A DNA stretch of 22,333 nt from DASZZV01 sp035544835 (GCA_035544835.1 DASZZV010000431.1:1-22333); one strand, 5' to 3'. Shown: positions 6,812 to 14,499, counted from the first letter of the stretch. The notes: a model not told the origin generated them from the letters alone. Made by a program: numbers and translations.

Positions 6812-7088
6812 CTATCGGCGCCGTTTGCCGGAAGTATTCTTCGCCACTGAGGCCCGTCGCGCGCTCACCCTCGGTTGAGCGGCACCCCGTGCCGCGTCAG
6901 CGATGACCCGGAGGGCGGCGTTCATGGAGGCGTCGTCAGGGAAAAGATCGGCCAGATCGGTGTCAATCAGATGCACGCACTTGCGATCGACGACGCCAAG
7001 CCAGTAGGGATTCGGCCGCCCCTTGCCCGAAATCGATCTCCCGGTCCAATGGGTCGTGCTCGTTATCGGGGTTGGATTTGTTTTTCAT
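6812..7088 (-). pseudogene. Antitoxin-like small gene with one frameshift
   Basis: The ATG at 7086-7088 opens a frame reading MKNKSNPDNEHDPLDREIDF, which stops early (...QVRASD). Dropping one base from the CCCC run at 7019-7022 (GGGG on the coding strand) restores a 91-codon protein ending with TAG at 6812-6814. The restored part contains RPNPYWLGVVDRKCVHLIDT and DLADLFPDDASMNAALRVIA, then a basic tail. The DxDLADxFPDxxSxNxALRxI pattern is typical of small antitoxin-like proteins found next to RelE/BrnT-type toxins; the acidic N-terminus with DREIDF also fits. No toxin partner is seen beside it. The length, 277 bases, equals 92 codons plus one base, which fits a single insertion. It may be a true pseudogene or a homopolymer sequencing error. 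Confidence 0.6.
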
Positions 7089-7132
7089 AGGCCATTCATT
7101 TGAAATCGCGCATTCGCGCGGTGATTCACAGT

Positions 7133-7176
7133 GCCCTCACCCGGCCTTCGGTCCACCCTCTCCCTCGGGAGAAGGT
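7133..7176. repeat. CCCTCTCCC..GGGAGAAGG palindromic intergenic repeat
   Basis: Downstream of recG. CCCTCTCCC (7156-7164), loop TC, GGGAGAAGG (7167-7175) form a 9-bp stem with one mismatch; a smaller GGCCTTCGGtCC hairpin lies just before it (7143-7153). This kind of 'CCCTCACCC..ACCCTCTCCC' palindrome is a familiar extragenic repeat in many GC-rich bacteria. It may end recG transcription, but it lacks a T-run. The adjoining 7108-7125 sequence has a CGCGC-type small palindrome. Confidence 0.5.
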
Positions 7177-7216
7177 CTGGTAGCCGCGATTCCGGGTTCC
7201 ATTTCGTTGGTATGAA

Positions 7217-9367
7217 TCAGTCCTTCGCCAGTTCCCCATGGTCCCCCGCCGTCATTCTTGTGACCAGCTCCAGGCTTCGGGCCACCCCTTCTTCCCGAAG
7301 GTAACGGACGGCCTCGTCGCGCGCCCTCTCCATGAACTGATGATCCCGAACGATGTTCCCGAAACGGAAGCGCGGCATTCCCGATTGACGGGTCCCGAAG
7401 AAATCTCCCGAGCCTCGCAACTGAAGGTCACGCTCTGCCACTTGAAATCCATCCGTGGTCGATTCGAAGCTCTTCAAACGACTCTTCGCTTCTTCTGACG
7501 TCCTCTCGTCGCGCACCAGAATGCAAAACGACTTCTCCGTTCCGCGTCCGATACGGCCTCGAAGCTGGTGGAGCTGGGACAGACCAAAGCGATCGGCGTC
7601 CATGACGATCATCACCGAGGCATTGGGAACATCGATGCCGACCTCGATGACGGTCGTGGCAACGAGGACATCGATCGCGTGATTCTTAAAGGAAAACATC
7701 ATCTTTTCCTTTTCATCAGCCGGCATTCGACCGTGCAACATGCCGAGCCGCCGCCCGGGAAGCATCTTGCGGATCTCTTCGAATCCTGTGGTCAGCGCCT
7801 TCAGATCGATCTTGTCCGACTCTTCGATGATCGGGAAAACGATGAAAGCCTGCTGCCCCGCCTGAAGCTTCTGCTCGAGAAACTGGTAGATCCGCAGCAG
7901 CTGTGATGTGCCTCGAACATGGGTCTTGATCGGGATTCGGCCAGGAGGCAGCTCATCGATGACCGACAGCTCCAGATCTCCATACAGAGCAAGCGCGAGG
8001 GACCTTGGGATCGGCGTGGCCGTCATCACCAGAATATCGACCAGCTCACCCTTCTCGAAGAGCTTCTGCCGTTGGGCGACGCCGAAGCGGTGCTGTTCGT
8101 CCACGATGGCCAGCCCGAGGCTCTTGAACTCCACTTTCGACTCGAGCACGGCGTGAGTGCCGACCAGGAGATCGATCTCTCCTTCACTGAGCCGCTTGAG
8201 GATTTCTTTTTTCGCCTTCGCTGTCATGGAGCCGGTCAGCCGTTCGATTCGCAGTCCGCCGTCAACTAGTTGACGAAGTCGCTCATAATGCTGCTCGGCG
8301 AGAATTTCGGTGGGAGCGAGCAGCGCCGTCTGGTAGCCGTTCTCCACGACCACCAGCGCGCTGATCAGGGCCACGATGGTCTTGCCGCTCCCGACATCTC
8401 CCTGCAGCAGGCGATACATGGGATGCGGCGATTGAAGGTCGTCGACAATTTCCTTCAGAACCCTCTTCTGCGCCCCAGTCAGACGGAATGGCAGAACTTT
8501 CCGTACGCGCTCCCGGATCGCGTCGCTGACGACAATCCGTCGCTCTTTCTCTCGATTTTCCTCCAGTGCCCTTCGGACTCTCAGCCGCAGCTGGAAGGAA
8601 AAGAACTCGTCGAGAATCAGACGGAGGTGCGCTGGCGATCGAGAGGCGACGAAGGACTCATCGAGCTCCTCGGGGTGATGAAGCCTGACGACTGCGGGCC
8701 GGAGGTCGATCACTCCCAGCCGCTCTTTGACGAGGGGCGGCATCGGGTCCTCAAGCTCAGCCACCGCCGGCATGGCCTGATTCACGATCTGCCGGATCCT
8801 CTTCGACCCGAGTCCGGCGATACTCGAATAGACGGGAACGATTGCGCCCTCTTCTTCCTGCTCATTGGCGGCGGTGATCTGCTCCCAGTCGGGATTCTCG
8901 ATCTGGAAGCGGCCGTAGCTACTGATGCGTGGCTGACCATAAATAGCCAGTTCCATCCCCTTCTTCACCTGGTTGGCCAGCCAGGCCTGATTGAACCAGG
9001 TCAGCATGATTGTCCCGGTGCCATCATCGAACATCGCCTCGAAAATCTGGAGGCGGCGGACGGCCGTGGTCTTCAGGCCCGCCGAGGTGATTCTGCCGCG
9101 CAAAGCCACCGGGAAGTCGATGCTGCGGAGATCGCGGACCTGGATGGGGTGCCGGCGGTCCTCATACCGAAAGGGAAAGAAGTAGAGCAGGTCGCGTGCG
9201 GTACGAACCCCGGCGGCCTGAAGAATCGCCGCCCTCCCTTCGCCGACGCCGCGAAGGTCGTCGACAGGAGTGTCCGGTGTGACCGAGCCCGCTCTCCTCA
9301 ACTCACGCACACGCCGAGTATCCCTCGGATGTTCTCCGGGCGGAAAAACTCTACGAGTCGAAGACAA
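7217..9367 (-). CDS. recG: ATP-dependent DNA helicase RecG
   Basis: Superfamily 2 helicase that regresses stalled replication forks and processes branched recombination intermediates. At 716 residues it is slightly longer than the roughly 690 typical of the family. The wedge/OB region lies around residues 85-165. Walker A GDVGSGKT is at 323-330, the DExH box DEQHRFG at 423-429, motif III TATPIPRSL at 449-457, then VIEVGIDVPNASVMIVMDAD and LHQLRGRIGRG (motifs V-VI), and the C-terminal TRG-like hairpin segment. All helicase motifs are intact. The frame opens at a TTG (9365-9367) inside the end of the cNMP/FHA gene. A GTG at 9308-9310, after GAGGGA, is an equally good start and would avoid the overlap. 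It is the last gene of the co-directional block. Confidence 0.96.
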   Translation of the reverse strand: MSSTRRVFPPGEHPRDTRRVRELRRAGSVTPDTPVDDLRGVGEGRAAILQAAGVRTARDLLYFFPFRYEDRRHPIQVRDLRSIDFPVALRGRITSAGLKTTAVRRLQIFEAMFDDGTGTIMLTWFNQAWLANQVKKGMELAIYGQPRISSYGRFQIENPDWEQITAANEQEEEGAIVPVYSSIAGLGSKRIRQIVNQAMPAVAELEDPMPPLVKERLGVIDLRPAVVRLHHPEELDESFVASRSPAHLRLILDEFFSFQLRLRVRRALEENREKERRIVVSDAIRERVRKVLPFRLTGAQKRVLKEIVDDLQSPHPMYRLLQGDVGSGKTIVALISALVVVENGYQTALLAPTEILAEQHYERLRQLVDGGLRIERLTGSMTAKAKKEILKRLSEGEIDLLVGTHAVLESKVEFKSLGLAIVDEQHRFGVAQRQKLFEKGELVDILVMTATPIPRSLALALYGDLELSVIDELPPGRIPIKTHVRGTSQLLRIYQFLEQKLQAGQQAFIVFPIIEESDKIDLKALTTGFEEIRKMLPGRRLGMLHGRMPADEKEKMMFSFKNHAIDVLVATTVIEVGIDVPNASVMIVMDADRFGLSQLHQLRGRIGRGTEKSFCILVRDERTSEEAKSRLKSFESTTDGFQVAERDLQLRGSGDFFGTRQSGMPRFRFGNIVRDHQFMERARDEAVRYLREEGVARSLELVTRMTAGDHGELAKD

Positions 9368-10151
9368 CCTTCATCTGAATCAAGCCGATCTTGAGGCGAT
9401 CGCCGTTGTGAATCGGCACCGGCACACCGGTCGGGATTCGCTGGTCGTTTACGAAGGTACCGTTGACTGTGCCCACTTCTTCGAGCACGGAGAAGGTGTC
9501 TCCGCTACGCACAATCTTGGCGTGACGGCGCGACACGGAGCGATTCGTATCGACGTCGGTCAGGTCTACATCCGGGAGAATCCCCGTGACGGGATCGGCG
9601 CGTCCGATCATGCTCTCTTCACCGCCGCTCAGGAAGAAAGCGTTCCCGGTGGAGACGTCGACGAGGCGTCGATTGCGGGTGGGCTCAGGTTGAGATTCGG
9701 CTGGAGCAGGCGCACCGAGTTGCTCCACCATTTGATCTGGATCGAGCTCTTTCCCGGCCAGCCTCTCCAGAAGCTGGTTCGCTTCGCGGAGGCGTTTGGA
9801 GTATTTACGAATGATCCGGACGGCGATCTCCGGGGTCTTCCGGATCATTTCATCGAAGCGGGATCCATTGATGGGAAGCAACTTAACTTCGGTGAAGGCC
9901 AGTGCTTCGGCGCTCCGCGGAGTGCTCTCGAGGACGCCCATCTCGCCAAAGAAATCACCCTTTTCCATACGAGAGAGGATGTGCGTCTCGCCCCGAAGGC
10001 GCTTGATGATATGAACCTCTCCCTCCTGGACGATAAACATCTCAGTCCCGAGGTCTCCCTCCTGGAAGATGGTCTCGCCGGCGGCGAAGGTCACCGAGAA
10101 ATCTTTCACTGGGTCTTTACCCCCACCAGTGCTCTTGAAAACGGCTTTCAT
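9351..10151 (-). CDS. Cyclic nucleotide-binding domain / FHA domain protein
   Basis: Probable cytoplasmic signalling adaptor of 266 residues. Residues 15-125 form a cNMP-binding domain with a clear phosphate-binding cassette FGEMGVLESTPRSAEA (68-83), including the Glu and Arg that contact ribose and phosphate. After a Pro/Glu-rich linker, residues 165-262 form an FHA phosphothreonine-binding domain with GR (183-184), S205, SRRH (207-210) and N230-G231. It therefore could couple a cyclic nucleotide to binding of a phosphorylated partner; no kinase or cyclase lies in the window. The ATG overlaps the stop of the S66 peptidase gene (TCAT on the plus strand, 10148-10151), and its 3' end overlaps or abuts recG, so all three are likely co-transcribed. 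No DNA-binding domain is present, unlike Crp. Confidence 0.88.
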   Translation of the reverse strand: MKAVFKSTGGGKDPVKDFSVTFAAGETIFQEGDLGTEMFIVQEGEVHIIKRLRGETHILSRMEKGDFFGEMGVLESTPRSAEALAFTEVKLLPINGSRFDEMIRKTPEIAVRIIRKYSKRLREANQLLERLAGKELDPDQMVEQLGAPAPAESQPEPTRNRRLVDVSTGNAFFLSGGEESMIGRADPVTGILPDVDLTDVDTNRSVSRRHAKIVRSGDTFSVLEEVGTVNGTFVNDQRIPTGVPVPIHNGDRLKIGLIQMKVVFDS

Positions 10152-11098
10152 AGGTCTCTTTGCGTGGTAACGGCCGGCTCGAGGAGGCTGAATGTCGCAG
10201 ACCTCGTATCGATGCGAACGGGCGTTCCAATTGGTAGAAGAAGGTTGTCGGCGTGATGGCCGAAGGGAAGCTCGCGAAGAACGGGGATCCCGGCATCAGC
10301 GAAGAAGCTGGCGAGGAGCCGATCGAGCTCGTCGGGATATCCGCCACCGCAGTCCTTCAGCCGACCGATCATGACTCCCTTTATTTTCCGTAATTTACCA
10401 GACAGCTTCAGGTGGGTCAACATACGGTCGACACGGTACGTCGGCTCGGCGACATCCTCCCAGAACCAGATGCCATCGTCGATCCAGTAGTCGTACGGCG
10501 TGCCGGTTAGTGCAGTGGTAAGCGAAAGGCATCCACCGAAGAGAATACCCTCGGCGGAACCGTGCGACATCACCTGATGGGGCTCGATGGCCCATGAAGT
10601 GACCTCTCCAGCAAGGACATCCCAGAACCACTGCTCAATGTCCGGCGAAAGGCCGTCGTGGAAGTCAGCGTTGAGCATCGGGCCGTGAAAAGTGCCGACA
10701 CCGGCGCGGACCGCGACGGCCTGATGAAGCGCTGTCACATCGCTGTAGCCGATCATCGGCCGAGGGTTGGCGGCGATGGCATCGTAGTCCAGTCCATCGA
10801 GAATACGCATGGCGCCGTATCCACCGCGGGAAAAGAGAAAGCCGTCGAAGTGCGCTGCGCGCAAGGCATCGTTGAGGCGCTGGAGGCGGATGGAATCCTC
10901 TCCTGCCAGATAGCCCATGTGGCGTGCGGCGATGTTGTCGGAGATCGTCACCTCGAGCCCGCGATCGCGCAGGTTGCCGACCGCAAGATTGATTTGGTCG
11001 ATATCCGAGGGGGACGAAGGTGCCAGTACGGCAATGCGTCCTCCCTGGCGAAGGAGGGAAGACGGCTTGCGGAGAGCCTTTTGAATCGTTGAAGTCAT
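10148..11098 (-). CDS. LD-carboxypeptidase, peptidase family S66
   Basis: Muramoyltetrapeptide (LD-) carboxypeptidase that removes the terminal D-Ala from peptidoglycan tetrapeptides during murein recycling. It has 316 residues, the usual length. The nucleophile Ser is S119 in MIGYSDVTAL, and the catalytic Glu/His pair is likely E214 (WFWEDVAEPTYRVDRML) and H281 (PFGHHADN). FSRGGYGAMRIL (89-100) is the conserved loop preceding the active site. There is no signal peptide, consistent with a cytoplasmic recycling enzyme such as LdcA. ATG at 11098 with AAGG close upstream; a stem-loop (11107-11150) lies between it and rnpB and holds a GGAG in its 3' arm. The stop overlaps the start of the cNMP/FHA gene. 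Confidence 0.93.
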   Translation of the reverse strand: MTSTIQKALRKPSSLLRQGGRIAVLAPSSPSDIDQINLAVGNLRDRGLEVTISDNIAARHMGYLAGEDSIRLQRLNDALRAAHFDGFLFSRGGYGAMRILDGLDYDAIAANPRPMIGYSDVTALHQAVAVRAGVGTFHGPMLNADFHDGLSPDIEQWFWDVLAGEVTSWAIEPHQVMSHGSAEGILFGGCLSLTTALTGTPYDYWIDDGIWFWEDVAEPTYRVDRMLTHLKLSGKLRKIKGVMIGRLKDCGGGYPDELDRLLASFFADAGIPVLRELPFGHHADNLLLPIGTPVRIDTRSATFSLLEPAVTTQRDL

Positions 11099-11106
11099 TA
11101 GCCTTG

Positions 11107-11150
11107 TTAGCTCCTGTCCAGAAACGAGCTCATGAAAGGACAGGAACTAA
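11107..11150 (-). promoter_or_regulatory. Stem-loop between rnpB and the S66 gene
   Basis: On the minus strand a 5' arm TTAGTTCCTGTCC (11150-11138), an 18-base loop and a 3' arm GGACAGGAGCTAA (11119-11107) pair over 13 positions with one G·U-type mismatch. The arm ends 8 bases before the ATG and includes GGAG. No T-run follows, so it is not a typical terminator. It may cap or process the 3' side of RNase P RNA or limit ribosome access to the S66 start. Next to it, CTAATATTAG (11151-11160) is a perfect 10-bp palindrome. Confidence 0.5.
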
Positions 11151-11161
11151 CTAATATTAGT

Positions 11162-11547
11162 GGAGTGGGTCTGTAAGCCGAATTCTGTACCCGGTACTCG
11201 GTAAACCGAGTACCGGGCGAAGATCATTCTTCTGTCACGCACGTTACCGTGATGATCGAGCGACCTACCCGGAGGCTTTCTATGGAAACGGGCGGTTCCA
11301 CTGCCTCCCTATTTGGTCTTGCTCCGCAGGGGGTTTGCCATGCCGTCAGCATTCACATGTGACGCGGTGCGCTCTTACCGCACCATTTCACCCTTACCTT
11401 CCGTTCACCCGGGGTGAACAAGGAAGGCGGTATCTTCTCTGTTGCACTTTCCGTCGCGTCGCCGCGCCTGGACGTTATCCAGCCTGCTGCCCGTAGGAGT
11501 TCGGACTTTCCTCTTCGTAGAAACGAAGCGATCTTCCGACCCACTCC
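11162..11547 (-). ncRNA. rnpB: RNase P RNA, bacterial class A type
   Basis: Catalytic RNA that matures the 5' end of tRNAs with RnpA. The minus-strand transcript begins with GGAGTGGGTCGG and ends with CAGACCCACTCC, the paired P1 strands. The universally conserved GAGGAAAGTCCGAACTCC block, an AGGGTGAAATGGTGCGGTAA block followed by GAGCGCACC, and the 3' ACAGAATTCGGCTTACAGAC are all present. A 12-bp perfect stem near the 3' side (11190-11201 with 11206-11217, loop TAAA) is probably P19 or an equivalent. Length is about 386 nt, normal for type A. Ends are placed from the P1 helix and could be off by a few bases. It sits between a YacP-like gene and an S66 gene on the same strand. The open frames overlapping it are shadows. 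Confidence 0.96.
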
Positions 11548-11641
11548 GACGGGCCACAACATTGGTGAATCCAATCAGAATTCCGCCTGTCAGCAGGAAA
11601 TTACTGCGGCTAAATACCATTGAAATCAAATGCTTCGAAAG

Positions 11642-11661
11642 AATGTCGGCTGGCCGACATT
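11642..11661 (-). terminator. Perfect 9-bp hairpin at the end of the YacP-like gene
   Basis: AATGTCGGC (11642-11650), loop TG, GCCGACATT (11653-11661). On the minus strand the stem begins within the YacP-like stop codon and is followed by CTTTC. The stem is strong but the T-tract is short, so termination may be partial. It could separate the protein-coding transcript from rnpB, whose own promoter must lie in the following 94 bases; no clear -35/-10 pair was recognised there. Confidence 0.45.
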
Positions 11662-12094
11662 AAACATTTCTGTTTTTATCCTCCGAAAAATAGCTCTCCC
11701 AATCGACGTCAGAAGTAGTACCACTAACCTCGGTCGAATCACTGTTTAGATCGCGAATCAGCCAATCCGCCGGTCTTACCTCACATCGTCGGGACCGAAC
11801 GCGACCCGCCAGTCCGGCGTCGGAAGTGACGCAGATGACCTGCCCTTTCAGTTGAAGCGCTCTCTCCACCAACACCGAGTCGGCATCACGCTTCCCGGAG
11901 AAGATCACCTGGACTGCACCGATCGACGTTCCGAACCCGGAAGGTCTCTCTCCGTCGAACAGGCACCAGACCCGGGCATGATGGCGACGGCAGAAACTGG
12001 CCAGCGCCCTGGTCAATGCGCGCTTGACGTCATCGTTTTCACGGTCGGCCCGCATCCGGCCCAGTACATTGCTACCGTCGATCAGGAGTTGCAC
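11660..12094 (-). CDS. YacP-like NYN domain protein
   Basis: PIN-like NYN-domain protein of 144 residues, related to YacP/Rae1, which in Bacillus is a ribosome-associated mRNA endonuclease. Acidic residues of the metal site are visible: D6 and N9 in LLIDGSNVLG, D47 in CLFDGERP, D70/D72 in KRDADSVL, and S91-D92 in VICVTSDAGLAGRV. The closing segment with DWLIRDLNSD is less conserved. GTG start at 12092-12094, preceded by a weak GGGG; it lies inside the last codons of the DUF4126 gene (23-base overlap), so translation is probably coupled. Position just before rnpB puts two RNA-processing functions side by side. Nuclease activity here is inferred from the family, not proven. Confidence 0.82.
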   Translation of the reverse strand: MQLLIDGSNVLGRMRADRENDDVKRALTRALASFCRRHHARVWCLFDGERPSGFGTSIGAVQVIFSGKRDADSVLVERALQLKGQVICVTSDAGLAGRVRSRRCEVRPADWLIRDLNSDSTEVSGTTSDVDWESYFSEDKNRNV

Positions 12095-12650
12095 GTCGAC
12101 CCCGCATGCGCGCCAGAAGCGCGATCAGAAGTACCGCCAGAAGCAAGGCGACCGCGCAGGCGACATAGGGAAGAACAACCGCTAGTGAGGTCTGTCCTAT
12201 GGCGAACAGGTCCTCTCCAACGGAGAGAATCGGATTGCCAACGCCCGCGGTCGTGGCGGTGCTCGCAGCTCTCACCGCCGCCTTGGTCACATGACTTGCC
12301 AGAGCTACTCCCCCGCCGATCACAGTCGCCAGGATGACCATGGGTTTCGGAATACTCGTATTTGTGGCGGCCAGCGCCACAATCCCGCCAGCGAGCGGCC
12401 GGATGAAGGTGTGGATGACATCCCATACGTGATCGACAGCCGGAATCTTATCGGCGACAAACTCGATCGAATAGAGAACCCCTAGGGTGATCAGAACCGG
12501 CGTCGAACTAAAGAATCGAGCCAGCTCGCCCGAGCCGACATGAGGAAAGATCCTCCCCAGGATTCCGAAGACCAGAAGCGTCGCATAGGCGTTTATCCCG
12601 GCGCCGACACCGAGACCTGCAGCCGTGCTGAGCGCAGCCAGGCTGTCCAC
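12072..12650 (-). CDS. DUF4126-family integral membrane protein
   Basis: Predicted polytopic inner-membrane protein of 192 residues. Hydrophobic segments lie near 8-32 (AALSTAAGLGVGAGINAYAT and on), 50-66, 84-116 (PLAGGIVALAATN and MVILATVIGGGVAL) and 155-180 (SLAVVLPYVACAVALLLAVL), followed by a basic tail RMRGRRATPDRR, probably cytoplasmic. The GINAYAT motif, the VADKIPAVDHVWD loop and the internal PLAGGIVAL/IGGGVALASHVTKAA duplication are features of DUF4126. Molecular function is unknown for the family. GTG start at 12648-12650, one base after the upstream gene's stop, preceded by GGAAA; the 3' end overlaps the YacP-like gene. It is thus tightly embedded in the operon. Confidence 0.8.
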   Translation of the reverse strand: MDSLAALSTAAGLGVGAGINAYATLLVFGILGRIFPHVGSGELARFFSSTPVLITLGVLYSIEFVADKIPAVDHVWDVIHTFIRPLAGGIVALAATNTSIPKPMVILATVIGGGVALASHVTKAAVRAASTATTAGVGNPILSVGEDLFAIGQTSLAVVLPYVACAVALLLAVLLIALLARMRGRRATPDRR

Positions 12651-12651
12651 A

Positions 12652-14499
12652 TCAATTTCCGCGGAGCGCCTGGAGGTTTACGACAACCGGTTTGTTTTCC
12701 CGGAGTATCGCTGGAATCTGGGCGCTCGCCCTCTCGGCCTCAGCGCGCGTGGCATATTTGCCCCAGAACACGCGGTAGCAACTTCCGCCTTTATAGGTGA
12801 TGGGAACGAACCAGACACTCGATCCCCCCGCCCCCAGAGCTTTGCTGATCGACTCGGGCCGGCAAACGAGCTCGAATTGGAGAGTGAAAGCTGCGGAGGA
12901 CATTTTCGACTCATTGGCACGCGCCATCGCGTCGTACTTCTGCTTTAGGTCACTCGGGGCAACCGATGAGGCAATCGTAACCGGCGGCGGTGACGGGCGT
13001 GACGCGGAGACCGTTGAGGTAGCAGGCCTTGGTTCTATGACACGTTTAGGAGTCGGGGTTGGAGCTGGCGGACGCTTCGGGGCAATCGTAGCCGGAACCA
13101 CGGCCGCTGTCCTCGCTGGCGCAGCTGGCTTCGCTCGCTCCACCGGTGGAGTCGCCGCCACGGAAAGGGCCGTTGCGGTGGAGGGGCGCTGAGAGGCAAC
13201 AGCAACCGAGGCGGTTTGAGGAGCCGTGGAGACAGGTTTGTGAGCCGGGGCCGCTGTTCCGATCGGAGACGTCGTTGCCGTGGAAGCGGAAGAACTGCTG
13301 GGCATGATCGCTGTCGTGGTCAGGACGGTGGAAGAAGCTGAGGTGGTACTCGTGCCTACAGTGGAAACAGCCATCGGCTGCCGGCGAACGTGAGGGACTG
13401 GTTCCACGACTGCCGTCTCGGCCGCCACATCACGATGCAGGTATCGATAGGCAGCGTAAGCCGCGCCCCCACAGAGCAGCAGAACCAGCATCACGATGAG
13501 CGGGCGACCCGAACGACGTTGCTTCGGGACCTGGCCGAACATCGGTTTCGCTTTCGCACGAGTCCGCTCCGCCCCCGGCTCTGGCGGGACGATGGCCGCC
13601 TCGGAAATATAATCACGCTCCGGGACGGCCAGGGTCCGGTTAAGAGGCAAGCCGTCGTCCTGATCGAATGAAGAGACTTGCGAAGGTTGATACAACGGCA
13701 CTACGAGCGTTGAAGACGGCTCCGACGAGGGAAGGGGCGGCAGCGGTTCATTCCACTCAATCTGTTCGGTGTGGCCAGATAGCTCATCTATTACTTTAGG
13801 TTTCCCTCGATCGATGAGCCCCAGGTATTCCAGAGCCTGGAGGAGCTTGTACACGTTGAAAGCATCGCTGGAAGAGACCTCGACCACCTCGGAGGCAGTA
13901 CGTTGTCCATCGACTGCCGTGAGGATCGCATCGGCTTCCTGATTGAGTCCCAGTTCCGGGTAGAACTTCTCGAAGTCTGCTGTCCGCCGGAACACACCAT
14001 CGCCAGTGGCAATGGTCGGGTCCAGGCGTGCCCGGTCGGTCTCTGTGAGCAGAAGCTCGAGGATGATCTGGGCGAGGTTGAAAATCGTCCCCTCTTCCCG
14101 TTTCGGAAGATAGTCAGCAACCAGCGTGTAGCTACCCGTCGTCCAACGCTGAATCGACCGGATGATGCCGATCACCTGGACTCGACGGGCCCAGGTCAGC
14201 TCTTTTTTTGTGATGAACCCGAGGTTCAGAAGCGCGTCACCGAGAGTCTCGGACTCCTTGCGCTTCGAGAGCGCCTGTTTCAGGTGCTCCCGGGTGACCT
14301 TGCCGGCCTTGAGGAAAATCTCATCAATACTGTCGGTGCGATCGTTTGTGCTGGCCGACAGCACATCTCCCTCTTTGAAATAGATGATCTTGATGATCGC
14401 ATCGTTTTCGAAGCGAAGTGCCCCGGTGAATTTGTCCCGCCCCAGCTCCACGAGCCTCGGTACCAGCTCGATCTCCCCTACTTCACCTTCGAATCTCAT
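12652..14499 (-). CDS. DUF4388 (PATAN-like) – transmembrane – SPOR domain protein
   Basis: Single-pass membrane protein of 615 residues with an unusual layout. Residues 5-105 match DUF4388 (GRDKFTGALRFEN, IIYFKEGDVLSA, LGDALLNLGFITKKEL), with further helical, response-regulator-associated type sequence to about 232. A Pro-rich linker is followed by a TM helix at 333-352 (PLIVMLVLLLCGGAAYAAYR). Then comes a long Ala/Ser/Thr/Pro linker (360-515) and a C-terminal SPOR-like domain at 536-610 (FTLQFELVCRPESI, CYRVFWGKYATRAEAERASA). The topology would put DUF4388 in the cytoplasm and SPOR in the periplasm, where SPOR domains bind denuded glycan at division sites. ATG at 14499 has a strong Shine-Dalgarno, GAGGAGAGGA. 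It follows uvrC after 81 bases. A role linking cytoplasmic signals to the septum is inference. Confidence 0.82.
   Translation of the reverse strand: MRFEGEVGEIELVPRLVELGRDKFTGALRFENDAIIKIIYFKEGDVLSASTNDRTDSIDEIFLKAGKVTREHLKQALSKRKESETLGDALLNLGFITKKELTWARRVQVIGIIRSIQRWTTGSYTLVADYLPKREEGTIFNLAQIILELLLTETDRARLDPTIATGDGVFRRTADFEKFYPELGLNQEADAILTAVDGQRTASEVVEVSSSDAFNVYKLLQALEYLGLIDRGKPKVIDELSGHTEQIEWNEPLPPLPSSEPSSTLVVPLYQPSQVSSFDQDDGLPLNRTLAVPERDYISEAAIVPPEPGAERTRAKAKPMFGQVPKQRRSGRPLIVMLVLLLCGGAAYAAYRYLHRDVAAETAVVEPVPHVRRQPMAVSTVGTSTTSASSTVLTTTAIMPSSSSASTATTSPIGTAAPAHKPVSTAPQTASVAVASQRPSTATALSVAATPPVERAKPAAPARTAAVVPATIAPKRPPAPTPTPKRVIEPRPATSTVSASRPSPPPVTIASSVAPSDLKQKYDAMARANESKMSSAAFTLQFELVCRPESISKALGAGGSSVWFVPITYKGGSCYRVFWGKYATRAEAERASAQIPAILRENKPVVVNLQALRGN

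Noticed and set aside
6454..6906. Plus-strand frame with a hydrophobic start (LFAAVAFVGLAEL)
   Set aside because: Looks membrane-like, but it is the complement of the 51-codon ORF, which has a strong ribosome site; its later part is Arg/Ser/Cys-rich and lacks structure.
8270..9394. 374-codon plus-strand frame opposite recG
   Set aside because: Shadow of recG, whose helicase motifs are complete on the other strand; no recognisable motif in the plus frame.
9270..10256. 328-codon plus-strand frame opposite the cNMP/FHA gene
   Set aside because: Antisense shadow in GC-rich coding DNA; the minus strand has intact cNMP and FHA domains.
11405..11629. Open frames over rnpB, one with a hydrophobic start (FLLTGGILIGFTNVVARR)
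   Set aside because: Run into the structured RNase P RNA; the RNA's conserved blocks explain the sequence.
13020..13400. Low-complexity Ala/Ser/Thr/Pro stretch that looks like a repeat array
   Set aside because: It is the periplasmic linker of the DUF4388-SPOR protein; the frame stays open and no regular DNA period is seen.
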